Source: CAJGCS01 sp045589955 | GTDB lineage: Bacteria; Bacillota_I; Bacilli_A; ML615J-28; CAG-313 | Assembly: GCA_045589955.1 (NCBI GenBank) | Contig: JAZNQD010000064.1 | Span: 1-64,000 of the forward strand | DNA length: 64,000 nucleotides | Reading direction: 5' to 3' | Shown: in pieces, positions 8,905 to 16,395 of the stretch | Position numbering within the stretch: the first letter of the stretch is position 1 | Layout: each line of letters begins with the position of its first letter | Made by a program: the position numbers and the translations under genes | The notes under the pieces: generated by a model | The model's input: the letters and a program-made list of their open reading frames with translations, nothing else | Told to the model about the DNA's origin: nothing | Database searches by the model: none

Positions 8905-11900
8905 ATGAATAAAAAAATTACTTTATTAAAAAGAATTTCTTTGGTTATTTTGCTATTATTTACATTAACAACTATTATTTATCGAAATAATCAAGACGTC
9001 GTTGACGCCTCAACACAAACAGAATATTTGAAGAAAGGCGATGGTTCTTATCTTACTTATCGCGGTAGTAGTGAAAAAGTATTAACTTTGAAAGAATATA
9101 ATAACCCGATTCAACAATATCGTGCCGTTTGGGTAAGTCACTTTGCCGGTGATATTAGTGCATATCAAGATGCAGAGTCTTACAAAAAAGACTTGACTAC
9201 AATTATGGATAATATGGAAACTTGGGGCATGAATGCTATGGTATTCCATATTCGTACTCATAATAATGCTATGTATGATTCAAAATTAAATCCTCGTGCT
9301 CGTTGGTGGGCTAATGTTAATTTTGATGAATTCGATCCATTAAAATGGTTAATTGATGAATGTCATAAACGTGGTATTGAATTCCATGCTTGGATGAACC
9401 CTTATCGACTTGGTGATTCAAATGTTGTAGGTGAATACCCAGAAGGTAACCCTGCTAATGATCCTTCATTACATTTATCAAATGGTGATGGTAAAATCCT
9501 TGACCCATCAAGTCAAGTAGTACGTGATTTCATCGTTGATACTTGTATGGAAGTTATTGAAAACTATGATGTAGATGCTATTCACTTTGATGATTATTTC
9601 TATATTAGTGGTGTTGAAACATCAAAATCAGGAGACTGGAAAAGAGAACAAGTTAACTTGTTTATTAAACAGCTTCATGATGAAATGACAGCTTATAATG
9701 AAAAAAATGGAAAGAATGTACAACTTGGTATTTCTCCATCAGGTATTTATCGAAATGGTGGTTATGTTGCAACACCAACTTATGATGCAAATGGTAACTT
9801 GCTAAGTCCATTAGGTTCATATACAAGTGGTTTTGCTCACTATGATAACTATTTATACTCTGATACCCTTCACTGGATTAATGAAGGTTGGATTGACTAT
9901 ATTACTCCTCAAAGCTATTGGGGCTTAGAACATAACGTTGCTAGTTATGCGGCGCTAACAAGATGGTGGAGCTGGGCAACAACAAATAAAGATGTTAACT
10001 TATACATGGGTATGGGTATCTATATGGCCATTGATGGTAGTGGATATTGGAATAAAGACCAAAATGAAGTTAATAAACAATTATTAAATGCTGGTATGTA
10101 CAGTGAAATTGATGGTATTTGTGTTTATAAATATGCAAGTTTATTAAGTTCAAATGCAACAGTTAAAAAAGGTGTTGAAACATTTAAAAACTACTGGGGA
10201 ACAAAACGCGTTCCAAGTGCTGTTCAAAAGAGTTATGCTGATAAACTTCCAAGTTATACTGTTGATAATCTTTGCTTAATTGGTAATGACATCGTTTGGG
10301 ATGAAGTTAGTAATGTTCGTGGTTACATGGTATATAAAGTGTTAAAAGGTGATAAAGTTGATGTTAATAATATTGATCACTTAGTTGAATATACTCAAAG
10401 CACTTCAATAAAAGCCGATGATACTGATATGTATGATTATTATGTAGCTACTGTTAACAAAGCTAATGTTATTAGTGATGTCGTAAAACTTGAAAGTGGT
10501 GTTTCAAATGAACCACACGTAGTTGTAATTAATCGCATCAATGCTTTACCAAGTGAGATTACCCTTGAAGATGAAAATAATGTTAACAATGTTGTAAAAT
10601 TATACGATAATTTAAATGCTGAACAAAAAACACTGGTGACAAATTATAATATTTTACAAGCTGCAGTTAAAAAAATCAGTGATATTAAAAATTTACAAGT
10701 AACAATGGATACTTATATTAAGACTTTAAGCAATGACTTAGTTGATAAAGTTCCATTAAAAGCACCTGAAAATATGTCTTGGAGTTATAAGAATCTATCA
10801 GATGCTGTTGCGTACAATCTAACAACAGGAGAAATCTTAGGAACATATTTAAATAAAAAGATTACTCTTCTTTTAAATGCATCAATTCCTGATTCAAACA
10901 TCAGTTATACAAAGGAAGTAACATTTAATGCAAGTGTTATTTCTAGTAATTATGTTGGATTATTCTACCGAAATGATGCATCTTGTATGACACCGGTTGA
11001 TTCAGGTGAGTATAGCCCAGATAATTCAAAATATATTGGTTGGAGTAATTACATCTTATATGTAGGCAATTATGCTTTACCAGTAGCAACAGGAAACTTC
11101 TTTGAAGTAACTTCATCAAGTAATGTTACTAAAGTTAACTGGACATCATGTGGTGGTTTATATATTAATAAAACAGGTAGTGCATGGACATTTACTCCTA
11201 ATGACTTATTCCATTCTGAATCACCTGCTTATGGATATATTGTTATTGGAACAAATGGTAAATTAAGAGTAGTTAGTGATACAACAGACTATACTGCTCA
11301 AATTACATTACAAGCTAATGAAGCCATCTTTGTAACTCGTTACTTAGAAAGAACAATTGATGGCACTCCATACACAAGTATTACAACAAACTTTAACACT
11401 TCAACAGATGCTCAAATCGTTAAAGTTGAAACTAAAGAATTTAATAATGTTGTTCAAACATTAATCGATATTATTAATGGTTTACCAACAGAAATCACTC
11501 TTTCTGATGAAAAAACAGTTAAAGATGCAGAACAAATCTATAGCTCTTTATCAGATGAAGAAAAAGCTCTTGTAACAAACTATAGTAAATTAGAAGCTGC
11601 CATTGCTAAAATCGAAGAATTAAATGGTGAAGCATATCAATTTATGTTAAAACAAGAAGAAGCAAAACAAGAAGTTTTAAATTATGTTTCTTTAAATGAT
11701 TATTCAAAAGAAAATCAAAGTGCAATTAAACGTTATCAACTTGTTGCTAACCAAGGAATTGAAGGTGCTAAAACAGAAGAACAACTAAATAAAGCTGTTC
11801 AAACATACAAACAAAATGTAGATAGTGTTAAAACCCTTGCACAAGAATTAGTTGAAGAAAAAGAAATTGTAAAAGAAAATCTTAAAAATTATCCAGATTT

Positions 11901-12564
11901 ATCTAACTATACGCAAATGGGTCAAAAACACATTCAAGATATTTTAGCAAGTGTTGATGCTAGAGTTGCCTCTGCAAAATCAAAGGGCGAGTTAGACTTA
12001 ATTGAAAGTGCAATTGTTGCTGAAATCGATGCAGTACTTACAATGGAAGAAGAACTTGAAGAGATGAAATATGGATTACGTGAAGCAGTATTTGGCTATT
12101 TCGATCCTAAGAATTATCCACTTCCAAGTGCAAACGCTCTAGAAACAGAAGCAGTCCGTGTTTCTTTAGAAATTAGCAAAGCAACAAGTATTTCTCAAGT
12201 TGAAATTATTGTTGAAAATTATTGTAATTTTATTGAAAACTATATTACTTTAAAAGATCTAGCAACATTAATTGAAACAGAAAAAGCAAACCTAACAAAT
12301 ATCGTTGATGAAAAATATCTAAGTGACTCAAGAATGAATTCACTTATAGAAAATACTAAAAATAGATTAAATAATGTTTTAACATATCAAGAAGTTGAAA
12401 ACATTAAATCTGAATTTAATACACAATATAGTTCACTAAAAGTAACAATTGATAGCGAACAAAAACAACAAAAAGATGGTTGCTTAAAATTCAATTATCA
12501 ATTTATTGCCTTAACTGGTGTACTTTCATTAGCTCTATTAGTACTTCGTAAAAAAGGTAATTAA
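8905..12564 (+). CDS. Secreted GHL10-type glycoside hydrolase-like protein with helical modules and C-terminal membrane anchor
   Basis: I choose the ATG at 8905, giving about 1219 residues, because AAAGGA lies 8 bp upstream and the promoter -10 box covers the earlier ATG. An N-terminal signal peptide (LLKRISLVILLLFTL... DAS) is followed by a GHL10 (DUF187-like) TIM-barrel domain at about residues 70-430, with YRAVWVSHFAG, FHAWMNPYRL, DAIHFDDYF and GISPSGIYR. Then come an FN3-like stretch (about 440-530), a helical module at about 539-598, a beta-rich segment (630-845), a second copy of the helical module (849-908, sharing INxLPxEITLxDE and ALVTNYxxLxAA), and long FIVAR-like helices. A hydrophobic C-terminal helix with RKKGN forms the anchor. 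GHL10 members act on cell-wall or polysaccharide glycans; the substrate here is unknown. Confidence 0.88.
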   Translation: MNKKITLLKRISLVILLLFTLTTIIYRNNQDVVDASTQTEYLKKGDGSYLTYRGSSEKVLTLKEYNNPIQQYRAVWVSHFAGDISAYQDAESYKKDLTTIMDNMETWGMNAMVFHIRTHNNAMYDSKLNPRARWWANVNFDEFDPLKWLIDECHKRGIEFHAWMNPYRLGDSNVVGEYPEGNPANDPSLHLSNGDGKILDPSSQVVRDFIVDTCMEVIENYDVDAIHFDDYFYISGVETSKSGDWKREQVNLFIKQLHDEMTAYNEKNGKNVQLGISPSGIYRNGGYVATPTYDANGNLLSPLGSYTSGFAHYDNYLYSDTLHWINEGWIDYITPQSYWGLEHNVASYAALTRWWSWATTNKDVNLYMGMGIYMAIDGSGYWNKDQNEVNKQLLNAGMYSEIDGICVYKYASLLSSNATVKKGVETFKNYWGTKRVPSAVQKSYADKLPSYTVDNLCLIGNDIVWDEVSNVRGYMVYKVLKGDKVDVNNIDHLVEYTQSTSIKADDTDMYDYYVATVNKANVISDVVKLESGVSNEPHVVVINRINALPSEITLEDENNVNNVVKLYDNLNAEQKTLVTNYNILQAAVKKISDIKNLQVTMDTYIKTLSNDLVDKVPLKAPENMSWSYKNLSDAVAYNLTTGEILGTYLNKKITLLLNASIPDSNISYTKEVTFNASVISSNYVGLFYRNDASCMTPVDSGEYSPDNSKYIGWSNYILYVGNYALPVATGNFFEVTSSSNVTKVNWTSCGGLYINKTGSAWTFTPNDLFHSESPAYGYIVIGTNGKLRVVSDTTDYTAQITLQANEAIFVTRYLERTIDGTPYTSITTNFNTSTDAQIVKVETKEFNNVVQTLIDIINGLPTEITLSDEKTVKDAEQIYSSLSDEEKALVTNYSKLEAAIAKIEELNGEAYQFMLKQEEAKQEVLNYVSLNDYSKENQSAIKRYQLVANQGIEGAKTEEQLNKAVQTYKQNVDSVKTLAQELVEEKEIVKENLKNYPDLSNYTQMGQKHIQDILASVDARVASAKSKGELDLIESAIVAEIDAVLTMEEELEEMKYGLREAVFGYFDPKNYPLPSANALETEAVRVSLEISKATSISQVEIIVENYCNFIENYITLKDLATLIETEKANLTNIVDEKYLSDSRMNSLIENTKNRLNNVLTYQEVENIKSEFNTQYSSLKVTIDSEQKQQKDGCLKFNYQFIALTGVLSLALLVLRKKGN

Positions 12565-12568
12565 AAAT

Positions 12569-12598
12569 AAAAGACTAACGAATAATCGTTAGTCTTTT
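12569..12598. terminator. Bidirectional terminator between GHL10 and cdd
   Basis: A perfect 13-bp stem (AAAAGACTAACGA at 12569-12581 with its complement at 12586-12598) has an ATAA loop. A-rich and T-rich flanks let it serve both convergent genes. Confidence 0.9.
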
Positions 12599-12602
12599 AC
12601 TA

Positions 12603-12998
12603 TTATTTAAAACGACTTTCTCCCCACCAATTGGGAATTAATTCTTTTAGTTTTACAATTTCTTTGGTTTCTAAATTAAGTAATATTTCAATTTCTCCAC
12701 TATTTTTATCAAGTTGCATCATATATTCACGACATGCCCCACAGGGAGTGCCTAAAGACCCATCACTCATTATGGCAACAACTTTTACAATTTCGTGTTC
12801 ACCATTTGTAATCATATTTGCAATCGCATTTCGCTCAGCACACATTCCAAGCGTTGAGGCAGTATCGATACAAACACCAACATAGATGTTGCCTTTTTTA
12901 GTTAGGATTGCTGCAGAAACACCACCTGCCTCAATAAAAGGAGAAATTACTCGATCATTTTGTACTTTCTTAGCTTCTTCGTATAACTTGTTCCACAT
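12603..12998 (-). CDS. cdd: Cytidine deaminase-like enzyme
   Basis: The 131-residue product carries the zinc-dependent deaminase signature: CAERNAI (Cys ligand and proton-shuttle Glu) and PCGACRE (two further Cys ligands), in the all-Cys arrangement of small homotetrameric cytidine deaminases. It would convert cytidine/deoxycytidine to uridine forms in pyrimidine salvage, complementing the nearby thymidine kinase. The C-terminus (ELIPNWWGESRF) is somewhat unusual, so a related deaminase (for example blasticidin-S-deaminase-like) is possible. An AAGAGG site precedes the ATG on the minus strand. The gene lies 14 bp downstream of the minus-strand gene at 13013-13483 and is probably co-transcribed with it. 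Confidence 0.85.
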   Translation of the reverse strand: MWNKLYEEAKKVQNDRVISPFIEAGGVSAAILTKKGNIYVGVCIDTASTLGMCAERNAIANMITNGEHEIVKVVAIMSDGSLGTPCGACREYMMQLDKNSGEIEILLNLETKEIVKLKELIPNWWGESRFK

Positions 12999-13012
12999 AT
13001 TTATTAAACCTC

Positions 13013-13483
13013 TTATTTTACATCACTAATAATATAGAACTCATATGGCTCTAAAAGAAGTTGCTCTTTAAAATATAATTCATGATTACAGTTTACACAA
13101 AATTGATAATCATTTTGTAAATCGCTAGGTAATAAAACACTTGCTTGCTCTTCTTGATTATTAATAATAAAGAATAAATGATCAATTTGAAAAATAGCAA
13201 TATTACCTTCTCGATAATGAAATATTATTTCTTTGGAAAAGTCATTACTTGTTTCATCTTCAATTGAATATAAAAAAGAAATAAAGGGATTAGCTGTTTT
13301 GAAGTTTGCTTTATATATATAGTAAAGAATTAAATATGCAATAGAACTGTGGTCTTCATCCTGATAAGAATCTAATACTTTATGAATAGTTTCTTCTGCA
13401 CACATAGTTTTTTTGAAAATGTCTTTAATAAATAGATTTAAATCTATTTTATTATCCATAAAATTTTTTAAATGTTTGTCCAT
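13013..13483 (-). CDS. Protein of unknown function with a C-terminal segment resembling the amylase beta-sandwich
   Basis: The 156-residue protein has no signal peptide or membrane segment. The first 60 residues look helical. From about residue 85 the sequence (FHYREGNIAIFQIDHLFFIINN ... LLLEPYEFYIIS) resembles the C-terminal beta-sandwich of alpha-amylase-family enzymes, which often ends in a PYxxxIL-like strand. No catalytic (beta/alpha)8 barrel is present, so it could be an orphan binding domain or a remnant. It is first in a two-gene minus-strand operon with cdd and has a good promoter upstream. The amylase resemblance is a weak inference from pattern only. Confidence 0.6.
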   Translation of the reverse strand: MDKHLKNFMDNKIDLNLFIKDIFKKTMCAEETIHKVLDSYQDEDHSSIAYLILYYIYKANFKTANPFISFLYSIEDETSNDFSKEIIFHYREGNIAIFQIDHLFFIINNQEEQASVLLPSDLQNDYQFCVNCNHELYFKEQLLLEPYEFYIISDVK

Positions 13484-13503
13484 ATTACATACCTCTTAAA
13501 TTA

Positions 13504-13532
13504 ATTATATTATATTTATCTAAATTAGTCAA
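13504..13532 (-). promoter_or_regulatory. Minus-strand promoter for the unknown gene plus cdd
   Basis: On the minus strand TTGACT (13532-13527) and TATAAT (13509-13504) are 17 bp apart, about 20 bp before the 13483 start. Confidence 0.75.
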
Positions 13533-13553
13533 AAAATTAATTAAACTTTTACA

Positions 13554-13582
13554 TTGCAAAAAAGATTTGAATATTGTATACT
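13554..13582 (+). promoter_or_regulatory. Promoter for tdk-tadA
   Basis: TTGCAA (13554-13559) and TATACT (13577-13582) with 17-bp spacing, divergent from the minus-strand promoter next to it. Confidence 0.7.
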
Positions 13583-13613
13583 ATTAAAGTATTGTTTTAA
13601 ATAGAGGTGGGTT

Positions 13614-14201
13614 ATGGATTTAAGAAATCGTGATGGTTGGATTGAAGTTATCTGTGGTTGTATGTTTGCAGGGAAAACTGAAGAACTTATCAGAAGAATT
13701 AATCGTATTACATATGCGAAGAAATCAATTTTAGTATTTAAACCTAAAATTGATAACCGATACGATGAAGGATCAGTAGTATCTCATTCTCAAAAGAAGA
13801 TTAAATCAATTGTTATTTCAGAAGCAAATGAAATATTGAAACATTTACCGGAAAAATTACCATACGCAATTGCTATTGATGAAGTCCAATTTTTCGGTGA
13901 AGAATTAATTGAAGTTATCGAGACACTTGCAAATAGTGGTATACGTGTTATTTGTGCTGGATTAGACCAAGATTTTAGAGGTGAACCTTTTGGCATTATG
14001 CCAATGATTCTTGCAAGAGCAGAATTTGTTACAAAACTAAATGCAATTTGCCAAGTATGTGGTCAACCCGCAACAAGAACACAAAGAATTATTGATGGAG
14101 AACCGGCTGATTATGATGATCCAATCATTTTAGTTAGCGCTGCCGAAAAATATGAAGCTAGATGTAGACACTGTCATCAAGTGCCAAGAAAAAACAAATA
14201 A
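13614..14201 (+). CDS. tdk: Thymidine kinase (type II)
   Basis: A 195-residue type II thymidine kinase, converting thymidine to dTMP with ATP in nucleoside salvage. Visible are the P-loop GCMFAGKT near the N-terminus, the DEVQFF magnesium/base-binding segment, the GLDQDFRGEPFG lasso region, and a zinc-binding set of cysteines in CQVCGQPA and CRHCHQ. Length is normal for the family. AGAGGTGGG sits just upstream of the ATG, and the gene has its own promoter. It is followed by tadA, which overlaps or abuts it depending on the tadA start. Confidence 0.96.
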   Translation: MDLRNRDGWIEVICGCMFAGKTEELIRRINRITYAKKSILVFKPKIDNRYDEGSVVSHSQKKIKSIVISEANEILKHLPEKLPYAIAIDEVQFFGEELIEVIETLANSGIRVICAGLDQDFRGEPFGIMPMILARAEFVTKLNAICQVCGQPATRTQRIIDGEPADYDDPIILVSAAEKYEARCRHCHQVPRKNK

Positions 14202-14667
14202 CGAAAAATATATGCGTCTTGCTTTAAAAGAAGCAATGATAGCATATCAAAATGGGGATGTTCCAGTTGGTTGTGTAATTGTTAAAAATAACAAAGTAGT
14301 TGCCAAAGCGCATAACATTCGCCAAACCAAAAAAGATACACTGGGACATGCGGAAGTAGTAGCGATCAAAAAAGCATGCAAAAAATTAAATGCCTGGGTT
14401 TTAGAAGAGTGTTCTATCTATGTAACCTTAGAACCGTGCTTAATGTGTGCGGGAGCTATCTTAAATGCCAGAATCGATAAATTAGTATATGCTACTGAAG
14501 AACCTAAATTTGGCTCAATTGAAAGTGTAGCCAATGTTTTAGATAATGAAAAATATAATCATAAAGTAAAAATAGAAAAAGGTGTCTTGAAAGAAGAAGC
14601 TAGCACGATGCTAAAAAACTTCTTCAAAGAAATTAGAAATAAGAAAACAATTGACAAATCAAAATAA
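14152..14667 (+). CDS. tadA: tRNA-specific adenosine deaminase
   Basis: The enzyme deaminates A34 to inosine in the wobble position of tRNA-Arg. It has the deaminase motifs HAEVVAI (zinc His and catalytic Glu) and PCLMCAGAI (two zinc Cys). The start is uncertain. From 14152 it overlaps tdk by 50 bp and gives 171 residues. From the ATG at 14212 it gives 151 residues and begins MRLALKEA. The residues EKYMRLALKEA match the usual TadA N-terminus, which favours initiation upstream of 14212, but neither ATG has a convincing ribosome binding site. Translational coupling to tdk is likely. The SRP RNA gene follows directly, a tadA-scr neighbourhood also known from Bacillus. Confidence 0.92.
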   Translation: MKLDVDTVIKCQEKTNNEKYMRLALKEAMIAYQNGDVPVGCVIVKNNKVVAKAHNIRQTKKDTLGHAEVVAIKKACKKLNAWVLEECSIYVTLEPCLMCAGAILNARIDKLVYATEEPKFGSIESVANVLDNEKYNHKVKIEKGVLKEEASTMLKNFFKEIRNKKTIDKSK

Positions 14668-14679
14668 AACGTGTATAAT
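14651..14679 (+). promoter_or_regulatory. Consensus promoter of the SRP RNA
   Basis: Perfect TTGACA (14651-14656) and TATAAT (14674-14679) with a 17-bp spacer, 7 bp before the first base-paired nucleotide of the RNA. It overlaps the last codons of tadA. Confidence 0.92.
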
Positions 14680-14685
14680 AGATAC

Positions 14686-14800
14686 AGATTCCAGTTTAGA
14701 TACCTTCATCCAAGGTTCCAGAGTGAACCAGGTCAGGCCTTGATCGGAGCAGCCTTAAGCTTCTGTCACTTGTGGGTGGGGGGATCTAAGCTGGAATCTT
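14686..14800 (+). ncRNA. ffs: Signal recognition particle RNA, small bacterial type
   Basis: The core domain-IV motif is visible: GGTCAGG (14731-14737) and GGAGCAGCC (14746-14754) flanking the apical loop, the Ffh (SRP54) binding site. The ends pair perfectly: AGATTCCAG (14686-14694) with CTGGAATCT (14791-14799), and the helix continues with TTTAGAT and ATCTAAG. Total length is about 115 nt, with no Alu domain. A consensus promoter precedes it, and a short T-run follows the closing helix. The apical loop is TTGATC closed by CC/GG, a hexaloop instead of the GNRA-like tetraloop. Confidence 0.93.
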
Positions 14801-14828
14801 TATTTTTGCAATCACAAGGAGAACCTAT

Positions 14829-15293
14829 ATGAAAGAAATGAAGAAAGAAAAATCATGTGGTGCTGTAATATATAAAATAGATAAGAATAATCAAATTTCT
14901 TTTTTGATTGTTAAACAAAAAACAGGAAATTTTGGTTTTCCAAAAGGCCATGTTGAAGAAGGAGAAACCGAAGAAGAAACAGCAATTCGTGAAATAAAAG
15001 AAGAAACAAATGTTGATGCTAAAGTCGATACAAACTTTAGAATGGTATCAACATATTCACCTGCACGTGGTGTACTCAAGGATGTTATATATTTTATTGC
15101 AACACCAATTAGCGATGAACTTGTTGCACAACCAGAAGAAATTGAACTAGTCATGTGGTGTGATTACTATACTGCACGCAAAACAGTGAATTTTAGACAA
15201 AATAAAATAATCTTAAAAAATGCGTTTCACTATGTTAGAAGAAATGTATTAGGTATTAAACCTTGTGCTTGGAGAAGAAATAAAAATGATTAA
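14829..15293 (+). CDS. Nudix hydrolase, Ap4A-hydrolase-like
   Basis: The 154-residue protein has a complete Nudix box from GHVEEGETEEETA to REIKEETN (about residues 44-66), with the metal-binding Glu residues in place. Nudix enzymes hydrolyse nucleoside diphosphates linked to another moiety. The FGFPKGHVE lead-in and overall length resemble bis(5'-nucleosyl)-tetraphosphatases (NUDT2-like), though substrate cannot be settled by motif. AAGGAG is 7 bp upstream of the ATG. The basic C-terminus (RRNVLGIKPCAWRRNKND) overlaps the start of dapF by 8 bp, so the two are translationally coupled. Confidence 0.88.
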   Translation: MKEMKKEKSCGAVIYKIDKNNQISFLIVKQKTGNFGFPKGHVEEGETEEETAIREIKEETNVDAKVDTNFRMVSTYSPARGVLKDVIYFIATPISDELVAQPEEIELVMWCDYYTARKTVNFRQNKIILKNAFHYVRRNVLGIKPCAWRRNKND

Positions 15294-16143
15294 AATATCT
15301 AAATATCAAGGATTAGGTAATGATTTTATTATTTGTTTTGACCAAGATCTTTTAACTAAAGACTATTCCCAATTAGCAAAAGAATTGTGTAATAACCAAA
15401 TAACCGGTATGACTGATGGCCTTATTTGCGTAAAAACAAATCCCTTAACAATGATTTTTTATAATCAAGATGGAAGTATTGGGACTATGTGTGGGAATGG
15501 ACTTAGATGTTTTGTTAAATACTGCTATGATAATAAAATTATTAATACAAACAAAAACACTATCCTAACAGGTGCAGGTTATTACGAAACACAAATAATT
15601 AGTACAGATCCATTTATGGTAGAAGTGAAAATGAATAAACCTAATTATAGTAATCAACTCCTTAAGATAAAAACAAACAAAGAAGAATTTATAAATGAAA
15701 AAATAAGTTTTCAAAATAAAGATTACTATTTAAATTGTGTTTTCATGGGAACGCATCATACAGTAATATTTGTTAATGATCTTAAAGAAGTTAATGAAGA
15801 ACTTGGTCACTTTATGTGTCATTTACCAATATTTGATGATCGAACAAACGTTGATTTTGTTCAAATAGAATCTAGAAATAAGCTTCTTGTCAGAACTTAT
15901 GAACGTGGTGTTGGTTTTACCTTAGCATGTGGAACAGGCGCATGTGCAAGTTTTGTTATTGCTAAAAGATTTGCCAAATGTGATGACTGGGTCGATGTAT
16001 GCTTTGAAAACGGAAGCCTAAGAATATCTCAAAAAGAGGATAACGTTTATATGCTAGGACCATCCGAACTTGTTGCGACCTGGAAATACTCGCTAAACAA
16101 TTGTAGTAGTATTTTTTCGTATAATAATAAAAGTAAAAAATAA
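15286..16143 (+). CDS. dapF: Diaminopimelate epimerase
   Basis: The product (285 residues from the ATG at 15286) interconverts LL- and meso-diaminopimelate for lysine and peptidoglycan precursor synthesis. Both active-site cysteines are present: CGNGLRC near residue 73 and ERGVGFTLACGTGACAS near residue 210. The N-terminal YQGLGNDFIIC matches the family start. I prefer ATG 15286 (GGAG 11 bp upstream) over a GTG at 15265, which would only add MLGEEIK. A terminator follows. It implies DAP-containing peptidoglycan or a lysine pathway, and argues against a wall-less mollicute. Confidence 0.95.
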   Translation: MIKISKYQGLGNDFIICFDQDLLTKDYSQLAKELCNNQITGMTDGLICVKTNPLTMIFYNQDGSIGTMCGNGLRCFVKYCYDNKIINTNKNTILTGAGYYETQIISTDPFMVEVKMNKPNYSNQLLKIKTNKEEFINEKISFQNKDYYLNCVFMGTHHTVIFVNDLKEVNEELGHFMCHLPIFDDRTNVDFVQIESRNKLLVRTYERGVGFTLACGTGACASFVIAKRFAKCDDWVDVCFENGSLRISQKEDNVYMLGPSELVATWKYSLNNCSSIFSYNNKSKK

Positions 16144-16190
16144 AAGTAATAAAAAGTACAAAATAATTAATATAAGAAATTAAGATTATT

Positions 16191-16233
16191 GGCTAAAATA
16201 ACTAAGTAAAGTAAGTTATTTTGGTCTTTTTTT
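16191..16233 (+). terminator. Terminator after dapF
   Basis: A 13-bp stem including G-T wobbles (GGCTAAAATAACT at 16191-16203 with AGTTATTTTGGTC at 16214-16226), a 10-nt loop, and seven Ts. Confidence 0.85.
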
Positions 16234-16272
16234 ATAGAAAGGTGTCAAAGAAAAAAACTGAAAAAAATCAAA

Positions 16273-16286
16273 AGTAAGCGTTTTCT
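16273..16286 (+). promoter_or_regulatory. Possible cre-like operator upstream of the peptide-binding protein
   Basis: AGTAAGCGTTTTCT matches 12 of 14 positions of the CcpA catabolite operator consensus TGWAANCGNTNWCA (the two end positions differ). It sits 22 bp upstream of the -35 box. A CcpA or LacI-type role is inference. Confidence 0.35.
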
Positions 16287-16308
16287 TAAGCAATATAGTA
16301 AAATTTAA

Positions 16309-16337
16309 TTGACAGCCTTATTCAAAAGGAGTATAAT
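16309..16337 (+). promoter_or_regulatory. Consensus promoter of the peptide importer operon
   Basis: TTGACA (16309-16314) and TATAAT (16332-16337) with a 17-bp spacer. A ~50-nt leader precedes the AGGAGG site. Confidence 0.9.
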
Positions 16338-16395
16338 TAAGTATAAACATTTTTAATGTTTCATTGTTTTAAATTAAATAGGAGGAAAAATAACT

